64,000 nt of DNA from Synechococcus sp. MU1643 (GTDB taxonomy: Bacteria > Cyanobacteriota > Cyanobacteriia > PCC-6307 > Cyanobiaceae), in NCBI RefSeq assembly GCF_020514095.1, contig NZ_VTKY01000002.1:124001-188000 (forward strand), written 5' to 3'. The translations under genes were made by a program, and so were the position numbers. Numbering within the stretch: the first letter of the stretch is position 1; every line of letters starts with the position of its first letter. This document shows positions 24,216-32,271 of the stretch, one piece after another. The notes beneath the pieces were generated by a model. It saw only the letters and a program-made list of their open reading frames with translations. It did not search any database and had not been told where the DNA came from.

Positions 24216-25708
24216 GGCACAGCCTCCTTTGGCTGCGGTGCTGCTATCCGTTGGTCGTCGACGATCCAGGTGTCCTTGCAACCGCCCCCCTGGGATGAAT
24301 TCACCACCAGTGAGCCCCGCTTGAGGGCCACCCGCGTCAGCCCCCCTGGGCTCACCCAGTTGCTGGCGCCGCGCAGCACATAAGGGCGCAGATCCACGTG
24401 GCAGGGGTAGAGCTCACCGTCACTAAGGGATGGCACGGTGGAGAGCTGCAGCGTGGGCTGTGCGATGAAATTGCGGGGATTTTCACGGATCTTGGTGTCG
24501 AAGTCAGCCAGTTCCGATCGGCTGGCCTGGGGGCCGATCAGCATTCCGTAGCCCCCGGCTTCCGCCACTGATTTCACTACTAGTTGCTCGAGGTGTTCGA
24601 GCACATAGCTCTGATCGTCTGGCCGGGCACAGAGATAGGTGGGAACGTTCTCGATGATCGGCTCCTCATCGAGGTAGTAGCGGATCATTCCCGGCACATG
24701 GGCATAGATCAGCTTGTCGTCGGCGACGCCGGTGCCAGGAGCATTGGCGATGGCGACCCGTCCTTGCCGCAGCACATCGATTATTCCCGGCACCCCAAGC
24801 ATTGAGTCCTTGCGGAACACGGTGGGATCAAGAAAATCATCGTCGATGCGGCGGTAGATCACATCCACGGGTTCGAGGCCACTGGTGCTGCGCATCCACA
24901 CCCGGCCGTCTTCGCAGACCAGGTCGCGTCCCTCCACCAGTGCAATGCCCATCTGCTGGGCCAGATAGCTGTGCTCGAAATAGGCGCTGTTGAACACCCC
25001 GGGCGTCAGGATTGCCACGCGGGGGCTGTCACTCCAGGGCGCCAGGTCCTGAAGGGTGCGCAGCAGATGGGAGGGATAGGCGTCGATCGGTTGAACGGCA
25101 CGGCCCTCGAACAGGCCAGGGAACAACCTTTTCATCACCCGACGATTCTCGAGGAAATAGGCCACCCCCGATGGACAGCGCAGGTTGTCTTCAAGGACAC
25201 GCCAGGTGCCATTGCCGTCGCGAATCAGGTCGAGCCCGGAGATGTGGCACCAGCGGTTGAGGGGCAGACTGATGCCCTGCATCTGAGGTCGCCAACCGGA
25301 GGAACTTTCCACGTCTTCACGCGGGATCACACCGTCGTTGAGGATCTGCTGGGGGCCGTAGATGTCGGCGAGGAAGCAGTCGATGGCTTCCAGGCGTTGC
25401 AGTAGTCCCCGCTCCAGGGTGATCCAGTCGCTGCGGCCGATCAGTCGGGGCAAGGGATCGAAAGGAAGAATCCGTTCACTGCCCTTGAGCCCGGAATCGT
25501 TCAAGCGGAAGGTGGCGCCGAGGCGACGCAGCAGCTGGCTGGCCGAGGCATGGCTGCGGTTGAGCTCGGGTAATCCCAGCTGCCCCAGTGATGTGAGCAG
25601 AGTGGCCAGATCGTCGCGAGGTCTCTCCGTTTCACTGCAGAAATATTCGTCGAAGCCGACCGTGGGTTTGTAGTCGGTGAACATTCCGATGGTCTGCGCG
25701 TATGTCAT
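24209..25708 (-). CDS. Circularly permuted ATP-grasp protein
   Basis: A 499-residue protein. Signatures include GVIPREDVESSSGWRPQM, LDLIRDGNGTWRVLEDNLRCPSG, VAILTPGVFNSAYFEHSYLAQQMG and VKSVAEAGGYGMLIGP, typical of the circularly permuted type 2 ATP-grasp family. It should ligate a carboxylate to an amine using ATP; substrates are unknown. The ATG at 25708 is used; a second ATG at 25684 (MFTDYKPTVGFDEYF) is a good alternative. Upstream lies TGTAG-TTG-CTACA, an inverted repeat at 25737-25749. It heads the three-gene operon with alpha-E and transglutaminase. Confidence 0.9.
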   Translation of the reverse strand: MTYAQTIGMFTDYKPTVGFDEYFCSETERPRDDLATLLTSLGQLGLPELNRSHASASQLLRRLGATFRLNDSGLKGSERILPFDPLPRLIGRSDWITLERGLLQRLEAIDCFLADIYGPQQILNDGVIPREDVESSSGWRPQMQGISLPLNRWCHISGLDLIRDGNGTWRVLEDNLRCPSGVAYFLENRRVMKRLFPGLFEGRAVQPIDAYPSHLLRTLQDLAPWSDSPRVAILTPGVFNSAYFEHSYLAQQMGIALVEGRDLVCEDGRVWMRSTSGLEPVDVIYRRIDDDFLDPTVFRKDSMLGVPGIIDVLRQGRVAIANAPGTGVADDKLIYAHVPGMIRYYLDEEPIIENVPTYLCARPDDQSYVLEHLEQLVVKSVAEAGGYGMLIGPQASRSELADFDTKIRENPRNFIAQPTLQLSTVPSLSDGELYPCHVDLRPYVLRGASNWVSPGGLTRVALKRGSLVVNSSQGGGCKDTWIVDDQRIAAPQPKEAVPC

Positions 25709-25736
25709 CCAAGGCGTCGCCGCAACCCCCTTTGGG

Positions 25737-25749
25737 TGTAGTTGCTACA
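25737..25749. repeat. Short inverted repeat TGTAGTTGCTACA
   Basis: Five-base arms around three bases, 29 bases before the ATP-grasp ATG. It contains the GTAG/CTAC half-sites seen in other promoters of this window but with wrong spacing for NtcA. Confidence 0.35.
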
Positions 25750-25791
25750 CATTCCGCAATTTCAGGTGACATGGCGCTGATCGCTTGATGT

Positions 25792-26010
25792 TTGGGTATC
25801 CGTAGGCACCTGTATGGAGGGCGCAGGGCGAGGGCTTGGTGCCTCCTTTGCTTATCTGTTTTTGGATTTCAAACGCTCTTCGCCTTGGATGAATTGCTCT
25901 GGGCCCGACTGATCTTTGCCCTTGGTGCCGTTGTGACTGCGGCGACGGTGGTGATGATTCTGCGCGGACATATCTATTGGAACCGCAGGGGGTCGACGGA
26001 TGTCCGCTGA
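25792..26010 (+). CDS. Small two-helix membrane protein before the symporter
   Basis: A frame of up to 72 residues. It has two hydrophobic stretches: WCLLCLSVFGFQTLFAL, then LLWARLIFALGAVVTAATVVMI, and ends HIYWNRRGSTDVR. The basic residues between and after the helices suit a small inner-membrane protein. No ATG is in frame; the start is taken as TTG at 25792 and is uncertain. The 3' end overlaps the symporter ATG by 11 bases, so translation is probably coupled. The layout recalls small accessory subunits of some sodium:solute symporters, but the sequence does not match a family I know. Confidence 0.55.
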   Translation: MGIRRHLYGGRRARAWCLLCLSVFGFQTLFALDELLWARLIFALGAVVTAATVVMILRGHIYWNRRGSTDVR

Positions 26011-27430
26011 CTCGGTTCCCTTCCTTCAGCCCGGGATCGCCTGGGCGTTGGTGGTGCTGTTCTCTGTTCTCTGGGTGGCGCTCGGGATTACCTGGGGCCG
26101 GCGCGGTCAAGGCAATGCCGACGACTACATGCTGGCGGGGCGCAACATCGGGCTGGCCCTGAGTACGGCCACGTTGATGGCTTCCTGGGTCACCGGCAAC
26201 ACCACCCTGCTCGCCCCTGAATTTGGCTACAAAACCGGCCTCTGGGGCATGTTCAGCTATGCCCTGGCCGGGCTTGGCCTGATTTTGTTCGCCCCCCTGG
26301 CTTCGCGGATCAAGCAACTGATGCCCAACGGGCGCACCAGCGGCGACTTCATTCGCCTGCGCTACGGGCGTCTGGCCTGGTGGGTGTTCATGCTGATCAC
26401 CGCGGTCTACACCCTGGGCTTTCTGATGACCCAGGCGATGGGTGCTGGCCTGCTGCTGCAGGCCCTTTCAGGCTTCGATTACCACGTGGGAATGGTGGTG
26501 GTGATTGGTGTCGCCACCGTGTACACCCTGTTCGGCGGGATGCGGGCCGTGATCGGCACCGATTTCATTCAGTCGCTGTTGATCATGGTGCTGCTGGCGG
26601 TGGTGGCGGTGCTCGCCTTCCGGCAATTCCCTATGCCCGAGGTGCATGCTTCCTTGCTGGCTCGGCATCCCGATCGGCTTGATCTGCTGTTGCCGGCGGG
26701 CTTGTTGATTGCCTGGAATTCCGCCCTCTTTTCCATGGGCGAAGTGTTTCACAACAACATCTGGTGGTCCCGGGTCTTCGCCAGTCGGCGTTCGGTGGTG
26801 ATGACCTCTTTTGTATTGGGGGGAATCGCCTGGATGAGCGTGCCGATGGTGACGGGTTCCATCGGCCTGGTGGCCCTGGCGCGTGAGTTGCCCCTCGAGC
26901 AGGTGAACATGGTGTTCCCAGTGATGGCGGCTGATCTGCTCGGGGCTGGCGGTGCGGCTTTGGTGTTTGTGGTGGTGTTTGCCTCGCTCACCTCCACCCT
27001 GGACTCGCTGCTGGCGTCCACCGCCGATCTGCTGGCGGAGGATGTCTATTTTCGCCTGTTGCGGCCCCAGGCCAGTGACCTGCAGTTGAAGCAGGCGGCG
27101 CGGCTGATGGTGGTGGGGTTGGCCGTCGTCACCCTGGCGCTCTCCTGGCCGAGGTTGGATTCGCTGGCGTCGGTGCTGTTCTTCACCGGTGCCCTGGTGG
27201 CCTCCACGGTCTGGCCTGTGGCGTGCGGTTTGTATTGGCGCACGGCCAACCGCACGGCTGCTATCGCGGCCATGCTTGCCGGCAGCGTTGTGGGCCTGCT
27301 CTCCTATGTACTGATCGCGCCCTATTGCGCTGCTGTGTTTTCGGCGGCCGTGTCGGCGGTTGTGATGCTCATGGGCAGTCGGATCTGGCCGGAACGCTTT
27401 GACTTCACCTTGTTGCAGGAGGAGGGATGA
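26000..27430 (+). CDS. Sodium:solute symporter, DUR3-like
   Basis: A 476-residue SSS-family transporter with about 13 membrane segments. DDYMLAGRNIGLALSTATLMASWV is the typical start. The stretch NTTLLAPEFGYKTGLWGMFSY and RIKQLMPNGRTSGDFIRLRYG resemble the urea symporter DUR3 branch. It should import a small polar solute with Na+ or H+. Because a urea ABC transporter (urtABCDE) is also in this window, the substrate may be a urea relative such as a ureide or N-carbamoyl compound. It overlaps a small membrane ORF on each side, at 26000-26010 and at 27427-27430. Confidence 0.88.
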   Translation: MSADSVPFLQPGIAWALVVLFSVLWVALGITWGRRGQGNADDYMLAGRNIGLALSTATLMASWVTGNTTLLAPEFGYKTGLWGMFSYALAGLGLILFAPLASRIKQLMPNGRTSGDFIRLRYGRLAWWVFMLITAVYTLGFLMTQAMGAGLLLQALSGFDYHVGMVVVIGVATVYTLFGGMRAVIGTDFIQSLLIMVLLAVVAVLAFRQFPMPEVHASLLARHPDRLDLLLPAGLLIAWNSALFSMGEVFHNNIWWSRVFASRRSVVMTSFVLGGIAWMSVPMVTGSIGLVALARELPLEQVNMVFPVMAADLLGAGGAALVFVVVFASLTSTLDSLLASTADLLAEDVYFRLLRPQASDLQLKQAARLMVVGLAVVTLALSWPRLDSLASVLFFTGALVASTVWPVACGLYWRTANRTAAIAAMLAGSVVGLLSYVLIAPYCAAVFSAAVSAVVMLMGSRIWPERFDFTLLQEEG

Positions 27431-27576
27431 TCCAAACGGTTCCTTTGATGGCCGGCCTCGTTGGTCTGTCTGGCTTTCAGTTTCTGCTGGTTGCCAGTCA
27501 GTTCGCCCTGGTGCTGTCGGTGCTTGTGTTGCTGCTGATTTGGTGGGTGGAGTGGCGGGATGGTCGTGTGTGGTGA
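27427..27576 (+). CDS. 49-residue single-helix membrane protein after the symporter
   Basis: The ATG at 27427 overlaps the symporter TGA (ATGA) and is preceded by GGAGG within the symporter end, a good ribosome binding site. The product begins MIQTVPLMAGLVGLSG and has one long hydrophobic helix, FLLVASQFALVLSVLVLLLI, ending WWVEWRDGRVW. The strong coupling signal argues for a real subunit or stabiliser of the symporter. It belongs to no family I recognise. Confidence 0.65.
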   Translation: MIQTVPLMAGLVGLSGFQFLLVASQFALVLSVLVLLLIWWVEWRDGRVW

Positions 27577-27737
27577 CGCCTGCAAGTGTTAGTAACCAGC
27601 TGAACATTTTTTCCGGATCTTTGCTTAAGAAGCTGGTTCTTCGTGGACGCAGGAGTGTGGTTGTTGTTACCGGTAAAAGATGTAGTTCCTGGCTCTAGCA
27701 CTCGTTCTGGCAAACAGGGTGTTGATCCGATTCCGCT

Positions 27738-28853
27738 ATGGCACAGGTCAAATCAGCAGATGTGGACGCGTCGTCGGTCCAGATTCGGTTTGAGCCGATG
27801 GGGCCCGATGTCTACGGGCAGAACCAACCTCAGGAGCTGTTGGCTGCGATTGCCGAAGACGTTGAGCCTTTGAAGGATTTGGTGGATCAGCACGTGGTGT
27901 CGATCCAACCGTTTCGCCCCGAGGCTTTGTTGCAGGTGTTTCGCCTGGCGGCGAAGTTTGAGAGCAATCCAGATCGCTATTGCCGTCACAACACGCCACT
28001 TACCGGCAAGATTCTGATCAACGCGTTTTACGAACCAAGCACCCGCACCCGGCTGTCTTTTGACAGTGCCTGGCACCGACTCGGCGGTACCTCCATCAAC
28101 ATCACCGACAGGGCCACCACAGGGATTGCCAAGGGCGAGTCTCTCGAAGATGTCGCCCATATGTTCAACAACTATGGCGATTGTGTGGTGCTTCGGGATA
28201 GCGATCCCGGTGCCGTTTATGCAATGACGTCCACCCTTCGGATCCCGATCATCAACGCCGGAAATGGGATCGATGAGCATCCCACTCAGGCGATGGCCGA
28301 TCTCTACACAATCTTCAAGTGGCGGCCCCAGCTCGCTGAGTTGGATGTGGCACCCGCAGATCGGATTCGCATTGGGATCGTCGGGATTCCCTCGCGGATG
28401 CGAACGGTTCGCTCCCTGTTGAGGATCCTGGCCAAATTCCCGCAGACGGTGGACGAGGTGGTGGTGATTCACGCCCCCGGGTTGGAGCCGGATCAGCCGC
28501 TGTTCGATCCAGGACAGTTGGGGGAGCTTGAAGCATGTGGGATGAAAGTGCGCTCCAGCACCGATCTGCAGGCTGAAGTGCCCGACTTGGATGTCGTTTA
28601 CATCAACGCCATCGCCTGGGTGGGCGATTCCTATGAAGTGCACGGCGGAGGATTTCGCCTCACCCGCGACATGCCATTCAAACCGGAGGCGATTGTGCTC
28701 CATCCCTTGGCGCGGGGAGCGGAACTCAGCACCTGCCTGGATGACACGCCCCACAACTGGTATTTCAGTCAGGCAAGGGGAGCCGTGTTCCTGCGGATGG
28801 CCCTGCTCACCTGCATGGTGGATCGGGCCGAACGCGTGATGGATGTGATCTGA
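27738..28853 (+). CDS. Carbamoyltransferase of the aspartate carbamoyltransferase fold, altered acceptor site
   Basis: A 371-residue protein. The carbamoyl-phosphate motif EPSTRTRLSFDSA, the 80s-loop AKGESLEDVAHMF, HPTQAMADLYTIF and HPLARGAEL are all present, so it binds carbamoyl phosphate. The acceptor region differs: where PyrB has the RVQ motif that holds aspartate carboxylates, this protein has VYINAIAWVGDSYEVHGGGF. An Arg matching E. coli R167 is kept in MRTVRSL. The acceptor is therefore unlikely to be simple aspartate. The N-terminal 40 residues extend beyond typical PyrB. It may be a paralog of the housekeeping enzyme, which is not in this window. asnB-like follows by 9 bases. Confidence 0.85.
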   Translation: MAQVKSADVDASSVQIRFEPMGPDVYGQNQPQELLAAIAEDVEPLKDLVDQHVVSIQPFRPEALLQVFRLAAKFESNPDRYCRHNTPLTGKILINAFYEPSTRTRLSFDSAWHRLGGTSINITDRATTGIAKGESLEDVAHMFNNYGDCVVLRDSDPGAVYAMTSTLRIPIINAGNGIDEHPTQAMADLYTIFKWRPQLAELDVAPADRIRIGIVGIPSRMRTVRSLLRILAKFPQTVDEVVVIHAPGLEPDQPLFDPGQLGELEACGMKVRSSTDLQAEVPDLDVVYINAIAWVGDSYEVHGGGFRLTRDMPFKPEAIVLHPLARGAELSTCLDDTPHNWYFSQARGAVFLRMALLTCMVDRAERVMDVI

Positions 28854-28862
28854 GGCGATCTG

Positions 28863-30887
28863 ATGTGCGGAATCGGAGGTGTTTTCAATGCAGACCGTCA
28901 ACAGACGGCGGATCGCCAGCTGCTGGTCAACATGGCGGCGATCCAGGCCCATCGCGGGCCCGACGGCTTCGGGGTTGAGGTGCTCGATCAGGCCGGCGTC
29001 GGCTTCTGCCATGCGCGCCTTTCAATCATTGACCTGAACGAGTCGCGGGCTCGGCAGCCCTTCCTCACCGATGACGGTGAGGTGCTGATGGCCCACAACG
29101 GTGAGTTTTACGACTTTCAGCGCATCAGGGCTGACCTCACCGCCCAGGGGGTGCGCTTCAGCAGCAAGAGTGATTCAGAGATCCTGCTTCGGCTCTACCA
29201 ACGCCAGGGGTTAGAGGCGACCCTGCCTCTGTTGCGCGGTGAGTTCGCCTTCGCCTTGTTTGATCGGGCAGAGGACTGCCTCTACCTCGTGCGGGATCGC
29301 TTCGGCATCAAACCGCAGTACTGGGCGATGACGCCCGAGGGGCTGGTGTTCGGTTCCGAGTTGAAGGTGCTCTTCGCCCATCCGGCGGTGGAGCGACGCT
29401 TCACCTCGGAAGGTCTCTTCCACCAGTTGATGCAGACCATGGTCCCCGGCACCACAGCCTTTGCGGGGGTGCACCAGGTGAAGCCCGGCCATGTGCTGAA
29501 GGTGCAACGGGTTAGTGGGCGGCTGGAGGTATCGGAGTCCACCTACTGGGATGTCGACTTTCCGCGTAAAGACGAGCGGGACTCCAGCCGAACTGAGGCC
29601 GAGCACATCGCTGCCGTTCGTGCCGCGTTGCTGGAGGCCGTTGAGCTGCGCATGGTGGCCGACGTGCCTGTGGGTTGTTACCTCTCCGGCGGCATCGACA
29701 GCTGTTCGATCCTCGGCTTGGCGTCAGCCGTCAGCCAGGCACCGGTGAAGGCGTTCACGATCGGATTTGATGACGCCCGTTACGACGAGTCGCCGATCGC
29801 CCGGGAGATGGCCGAGGCCACGGGGGCTGAGCAGGATCTGATGCGTCTTTCGGGCCAGGAGCTCTATGGCCATATGGAGCGCACCATCTGGCACGCCGAG
29901 CGAACGATCTACAACACCTTGGCGGTGGCGAAGTTCTTGATGAGCCGCCACGTCAACGATGTGGATTACAAAGTTGTGATGACCGGTGAAGGCTCAGATG
30001 AGCTGTTCGGCGGCTATCCCGCCTTTCGCCGTGACATGTTCCTGCACGGTTTGGATGACCTGCCGCAGGAGGAGCGCGCCAGCTGGGAAAGCCTTTTGCA
30101 GCAGTCCAATGCCCTGGTTCAAGGGGCGATGCTGGCTGAAAACCAGGTGGATGATCCCGATCTCGATGCGGTGGTCGGCTTCACCCCCAGCTGTCTGCAG
30201 CCGTGGCTGGCCTGCGCACCCTTGGTGCCTGAGCTTCTGGCGCAGTCCCATGCCGAAGCCCTGAAGGATTACTCCCCGGGCAAGGCGATTGCCGAGCAAC
30301 TGGATGCGGATCAACTGGACGGGCGCCATGCCCTGGACAAGGCCCAGTACGTCTGGATCAAGACCATGCTGGAGGGCCAGATCCTCACCTGGGGTGGCGA
30401 CCGGGTCGACATGGCCAATTCCATGGAGGCCCGACCAGCCTTCCTGGATCATCATCTGGCAGCAGTGGCGGTGCAGGTGCCGCCCGAACTGCGGATCAAG
30501 GGGAAAACCGAGAAATACGTGCTGCGGGAAGCCATGGCGGGCCTGTTGCCGGAGGTGTTGTATCGGCGTGAGAAGTTCGCCTTCATGGCGCCGCCAGCCC
30601 ACACAGAGCATGAGAAGTGGGAGCAGATGAAGCAGCTCGCCGACGACTACCTCAGTGATGAGGTGATCGATGCCGCTGGTTTGTTGAGCAAAGCCGGAGT
30701 GCGTGCCTTGTTTGCGCGTCATGAGGACCCGGCTACCACTGATGCGGAGCGTGTGCAGATGGATGCGGTGATCAACCACCTGCTGGGTGTGCAGATGCTG
30801 CACCGCATGTTTGTGGCCGAAGACGTGCCAGCTCTGGCCCGTCGGGAGGCTGACCGTCTGGGCTGGCGGGTGCTGATGCCCGTTTGA
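28863..30887 (+). CDS. AsnB-type glutamine-dependent amidotransferase
   Basis: A 674-residue protein. Cys2 of MCGIGGVFNAD is the class II amidotransferase nucleophile. HRGPDGFG, RLSIIDLNESRARQP and MAHNGEFYDFQ follow. The C-terminal synthetase domain has VPVGCYLSGGIDSCSILGLA, the PP-loop, and VVMTGEGSDELFGGYP. It makes an amide from a carboxylate, ATP and glutamine; asparagine from aspartate is the default. Its position between a carbamoyltransferase and an AllC-type hydrolase suggests either asparagine synthesis tied to this pathway or amidation of an unusual substrate. The length is at the long end for AsnB. Confidence 0.9.
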   Translation: MCGIGGVFNADRQQTADRQLLVNMAAIQAHRGPDGFGVEVLDQAGVGFCHARLSIIDLNESRARQPFLTDDGEVLMAHNGEFYDFQRIRADLTAQGVRFSSKSDSEILLRLYQRQGLEATLPLLRGEFAFALFDRAEDCLYLVRDRFGIKPQYWAMTPEGLVFGSELKVLFAHPAVERRFTSEGLFHQLMQTMVPGTTAFAGVHQVKPGHVLKVQRVSGRLEVSESTYWDVDFPRKDERDSSRTEAEHIAAVRAALLEAVELRMVADVPVGCYLSGGIDSCSILGLASAVSQAPVKAFTIGFDDARYDESPIAREMAEATGAEQDLMRLSGQELYGHMERTIWHAERTIYNTLAVAKFLMSRHVNDVDYKVVMTGEGSDELFGGYPAFRRDMFLHGLDDLPQEERASWESLLQQSNALVQGAMLAENQVDDPDLDAVVGFTPSCLQPWLACAPLVPELLAQSHAEALKDYSPGKAIAEQLDADQLDGRHALDKAQYVWIKTMLEGQILTWGGDRVDMANSMEARPAFLDHHLAAVAVQVPPELRIKGKTEKYVLREAMAGLLPEVLYRREKFAFMAPPAHTEHEKWEQMKQLADDYLSDEVIDAAGLLSKAGVRALFARHEDPATTDAERVQMDAVINHLLGVQMLHRMFVAEDVPALARREADRLGWRVLMPV

Positions 30888-30981
30888 ATTCTTTGGTCAG
30901 GGTTAAATCGTTGCGCTAGCTACAAGGCTCCGCGGGTTTTCGGGTGAATATTGACCTCCGTTTGAAACGAAGGTCACGGCA

Positions 30982-32271
30982 TTGCCCACGCTCATCTCGG
31001 CTTCTCCGACTAAATCCGCAACCGGGATCGAGCCAAGCAAAGTTGCCGCGCGACCAAACCGTGATCGTTTGGTTGCAACGATTGAGCAGCTGGCCAGCAT
31101 TGGTGCCAAGCCAGATGGCAGCGTTTGTCGACGCGGGTTCTCGCCTGAGGATGTGCAGGGCCGTGAGTTGCTGGCCCATTGGATGAAGCAGCTCGGCATG
31201 CAGGTGCGTGTCGATGCTGCTGGCAACTTGATCGGACGCCTTGAAGGCCTTGATCCCGATTGTCCTGCTTTGGCCACCGGGTCTCACCTCGACACGGTTC
31301 CCACCGGAGGACGTTTTGATGGGGCCCTGGGAGTCTTGGCCGGTCTGGAAGCCTGCCGCGCTCTTCAAGACCAGGGCCTGCGCCTGCGACATGGCATCGA
31401 GTTGATCGCCTTTGCCGACGAGGAGTCGACCATGGTGGGCTGCAAGGGTTTGACGGGCACGGCCTCCGATGACCCGGAGAGTTTTGCTACCAGCAATGGC
31501 CAGCCGATTCAGGACAATCTGGCGCGCATCGGCGGGCATTGGCCCTCTTTGGCCTCGGCCCGACGCTCCGATGAGGCCTATGCCGCCTTTCTGGAATTGC
31601 ATGTTGAGCAGGGCGGTGTTCTCGAGCAACGCGGTGATGCCATTGGTGTTGTGGAGGGTGTTGTCGGTCAGCGTCGGTTCAGCATCAAGGTGCAGGGCCA
31701 GGCCAACCACGCCGGCACGACACCGATGGGGCTGCGACAGGACGCCCTCGTGGCGGCCTCGCGTCTTGTTCTTGCCGTTGAGGCCATGGCCTCCAGTCAT
31801 CCCGGAGATCCGGTGGCGACGGTGGGTCGACTGGAGGTTTGGCCTAATGCAGCCAATGTTGTCCCTGGTGCTGTCGCCCTGACGGTTGACCTAAGGGACG
31901 TTGATCCGACCGTTCTTGATCAGTTGGTGGAGGAGTTGATGCAGCAGGTGGAACGCATCGGTGCTGAAACAGGCTGTCCGATTGCGGTGGATCCCCAGTT
32001 CAGCACTGATCCCACCCCTGCTGATGCTGTGGTGATGGCCACGATCACTGAGGTCGCAGCCGATCTCGGCCTGTCCCACAGTCATCTCCCCAGCAGAGCC
32101 AGCCACGATGCCCAGGAGGTCGGCCGTCGTTGGCCGATGGGCATGATTTTTGTGCCCAGCAAGGGGGGCTTGAGTCATTCCGCTGCAGAGTTCACCAGCG
32201 ATGAGCAGTGCTTTGCAGGTACCTCGGTGCTGATGGAAACGTTGCTGCGGCTCGACCGTCAGCTGCCGTGA
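30982..32271 (+). CDS. AllC/N-carbamoyl-amino-acid hydrolase family metalloenzyme
   Basis: A 429-residue M20-type amidase. Metal ligands are seen in GSHLDTVPTGGRFDGALGV (His, Asp), FADEESTMVG (Glu), LELHVEQGGVLE (His) and KGGLSHSAAEFTS (His). NHAGTTPMGLRQDAL in the lid domain holds the substrate carboxylate site. The family includes allantoate amidohydrolase, ureidoglycolate relatives, beta-ureidopropionase and L-carbamoylase; all hydrolyse a carbamoyl or ureido group to ammonia and CO2. The start is TTG at 30982, the only fitting codon. It overlaps the DUF1028 gene by 4 bases. Confidence 0.9.
   Translation: MPTLISASPTKSATGIEPSKVAARPNRDRLVATIEQLASIGAKPDGSVCRRGFSPEDVQGRELLAHWMKQLGMQVRVDAAGNLIGRLEGLDPDCPALATGSHLDTVPTGGRFDGALGVLAGLEACRALQDQGLRLRHGIELIAFADEESTMVGCKGLTGTASDDPESFATSNGQPIQDNLARIGGHWPSLASARRSDEAYAAFLELHVEQGGVLEQRGDAIGVVEGVVGQRRFSIKVQGQANHAGTTPMGLRQDALVAASRLVLAVEAMASSHPGDPVATVGRLEVWPNAANVVPGAVALTVDLRDVDPTVLDQLVEELMQQVERIGAETGCPIAVDPQFSTDPTPADAVVMATITEVAADLGLSHSHLPSRASHDAQEVGRRWPMGMIFVPSKGGLSHSAAEFTSDEQCFAGTSVLMETLLRLDRQLP

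Noticed and set aside
27753..29012. 419-residue minus-strand frame opposite the carbamoyltransferase
   Set aside because: Shadow of a gene with intact active-site motifs.
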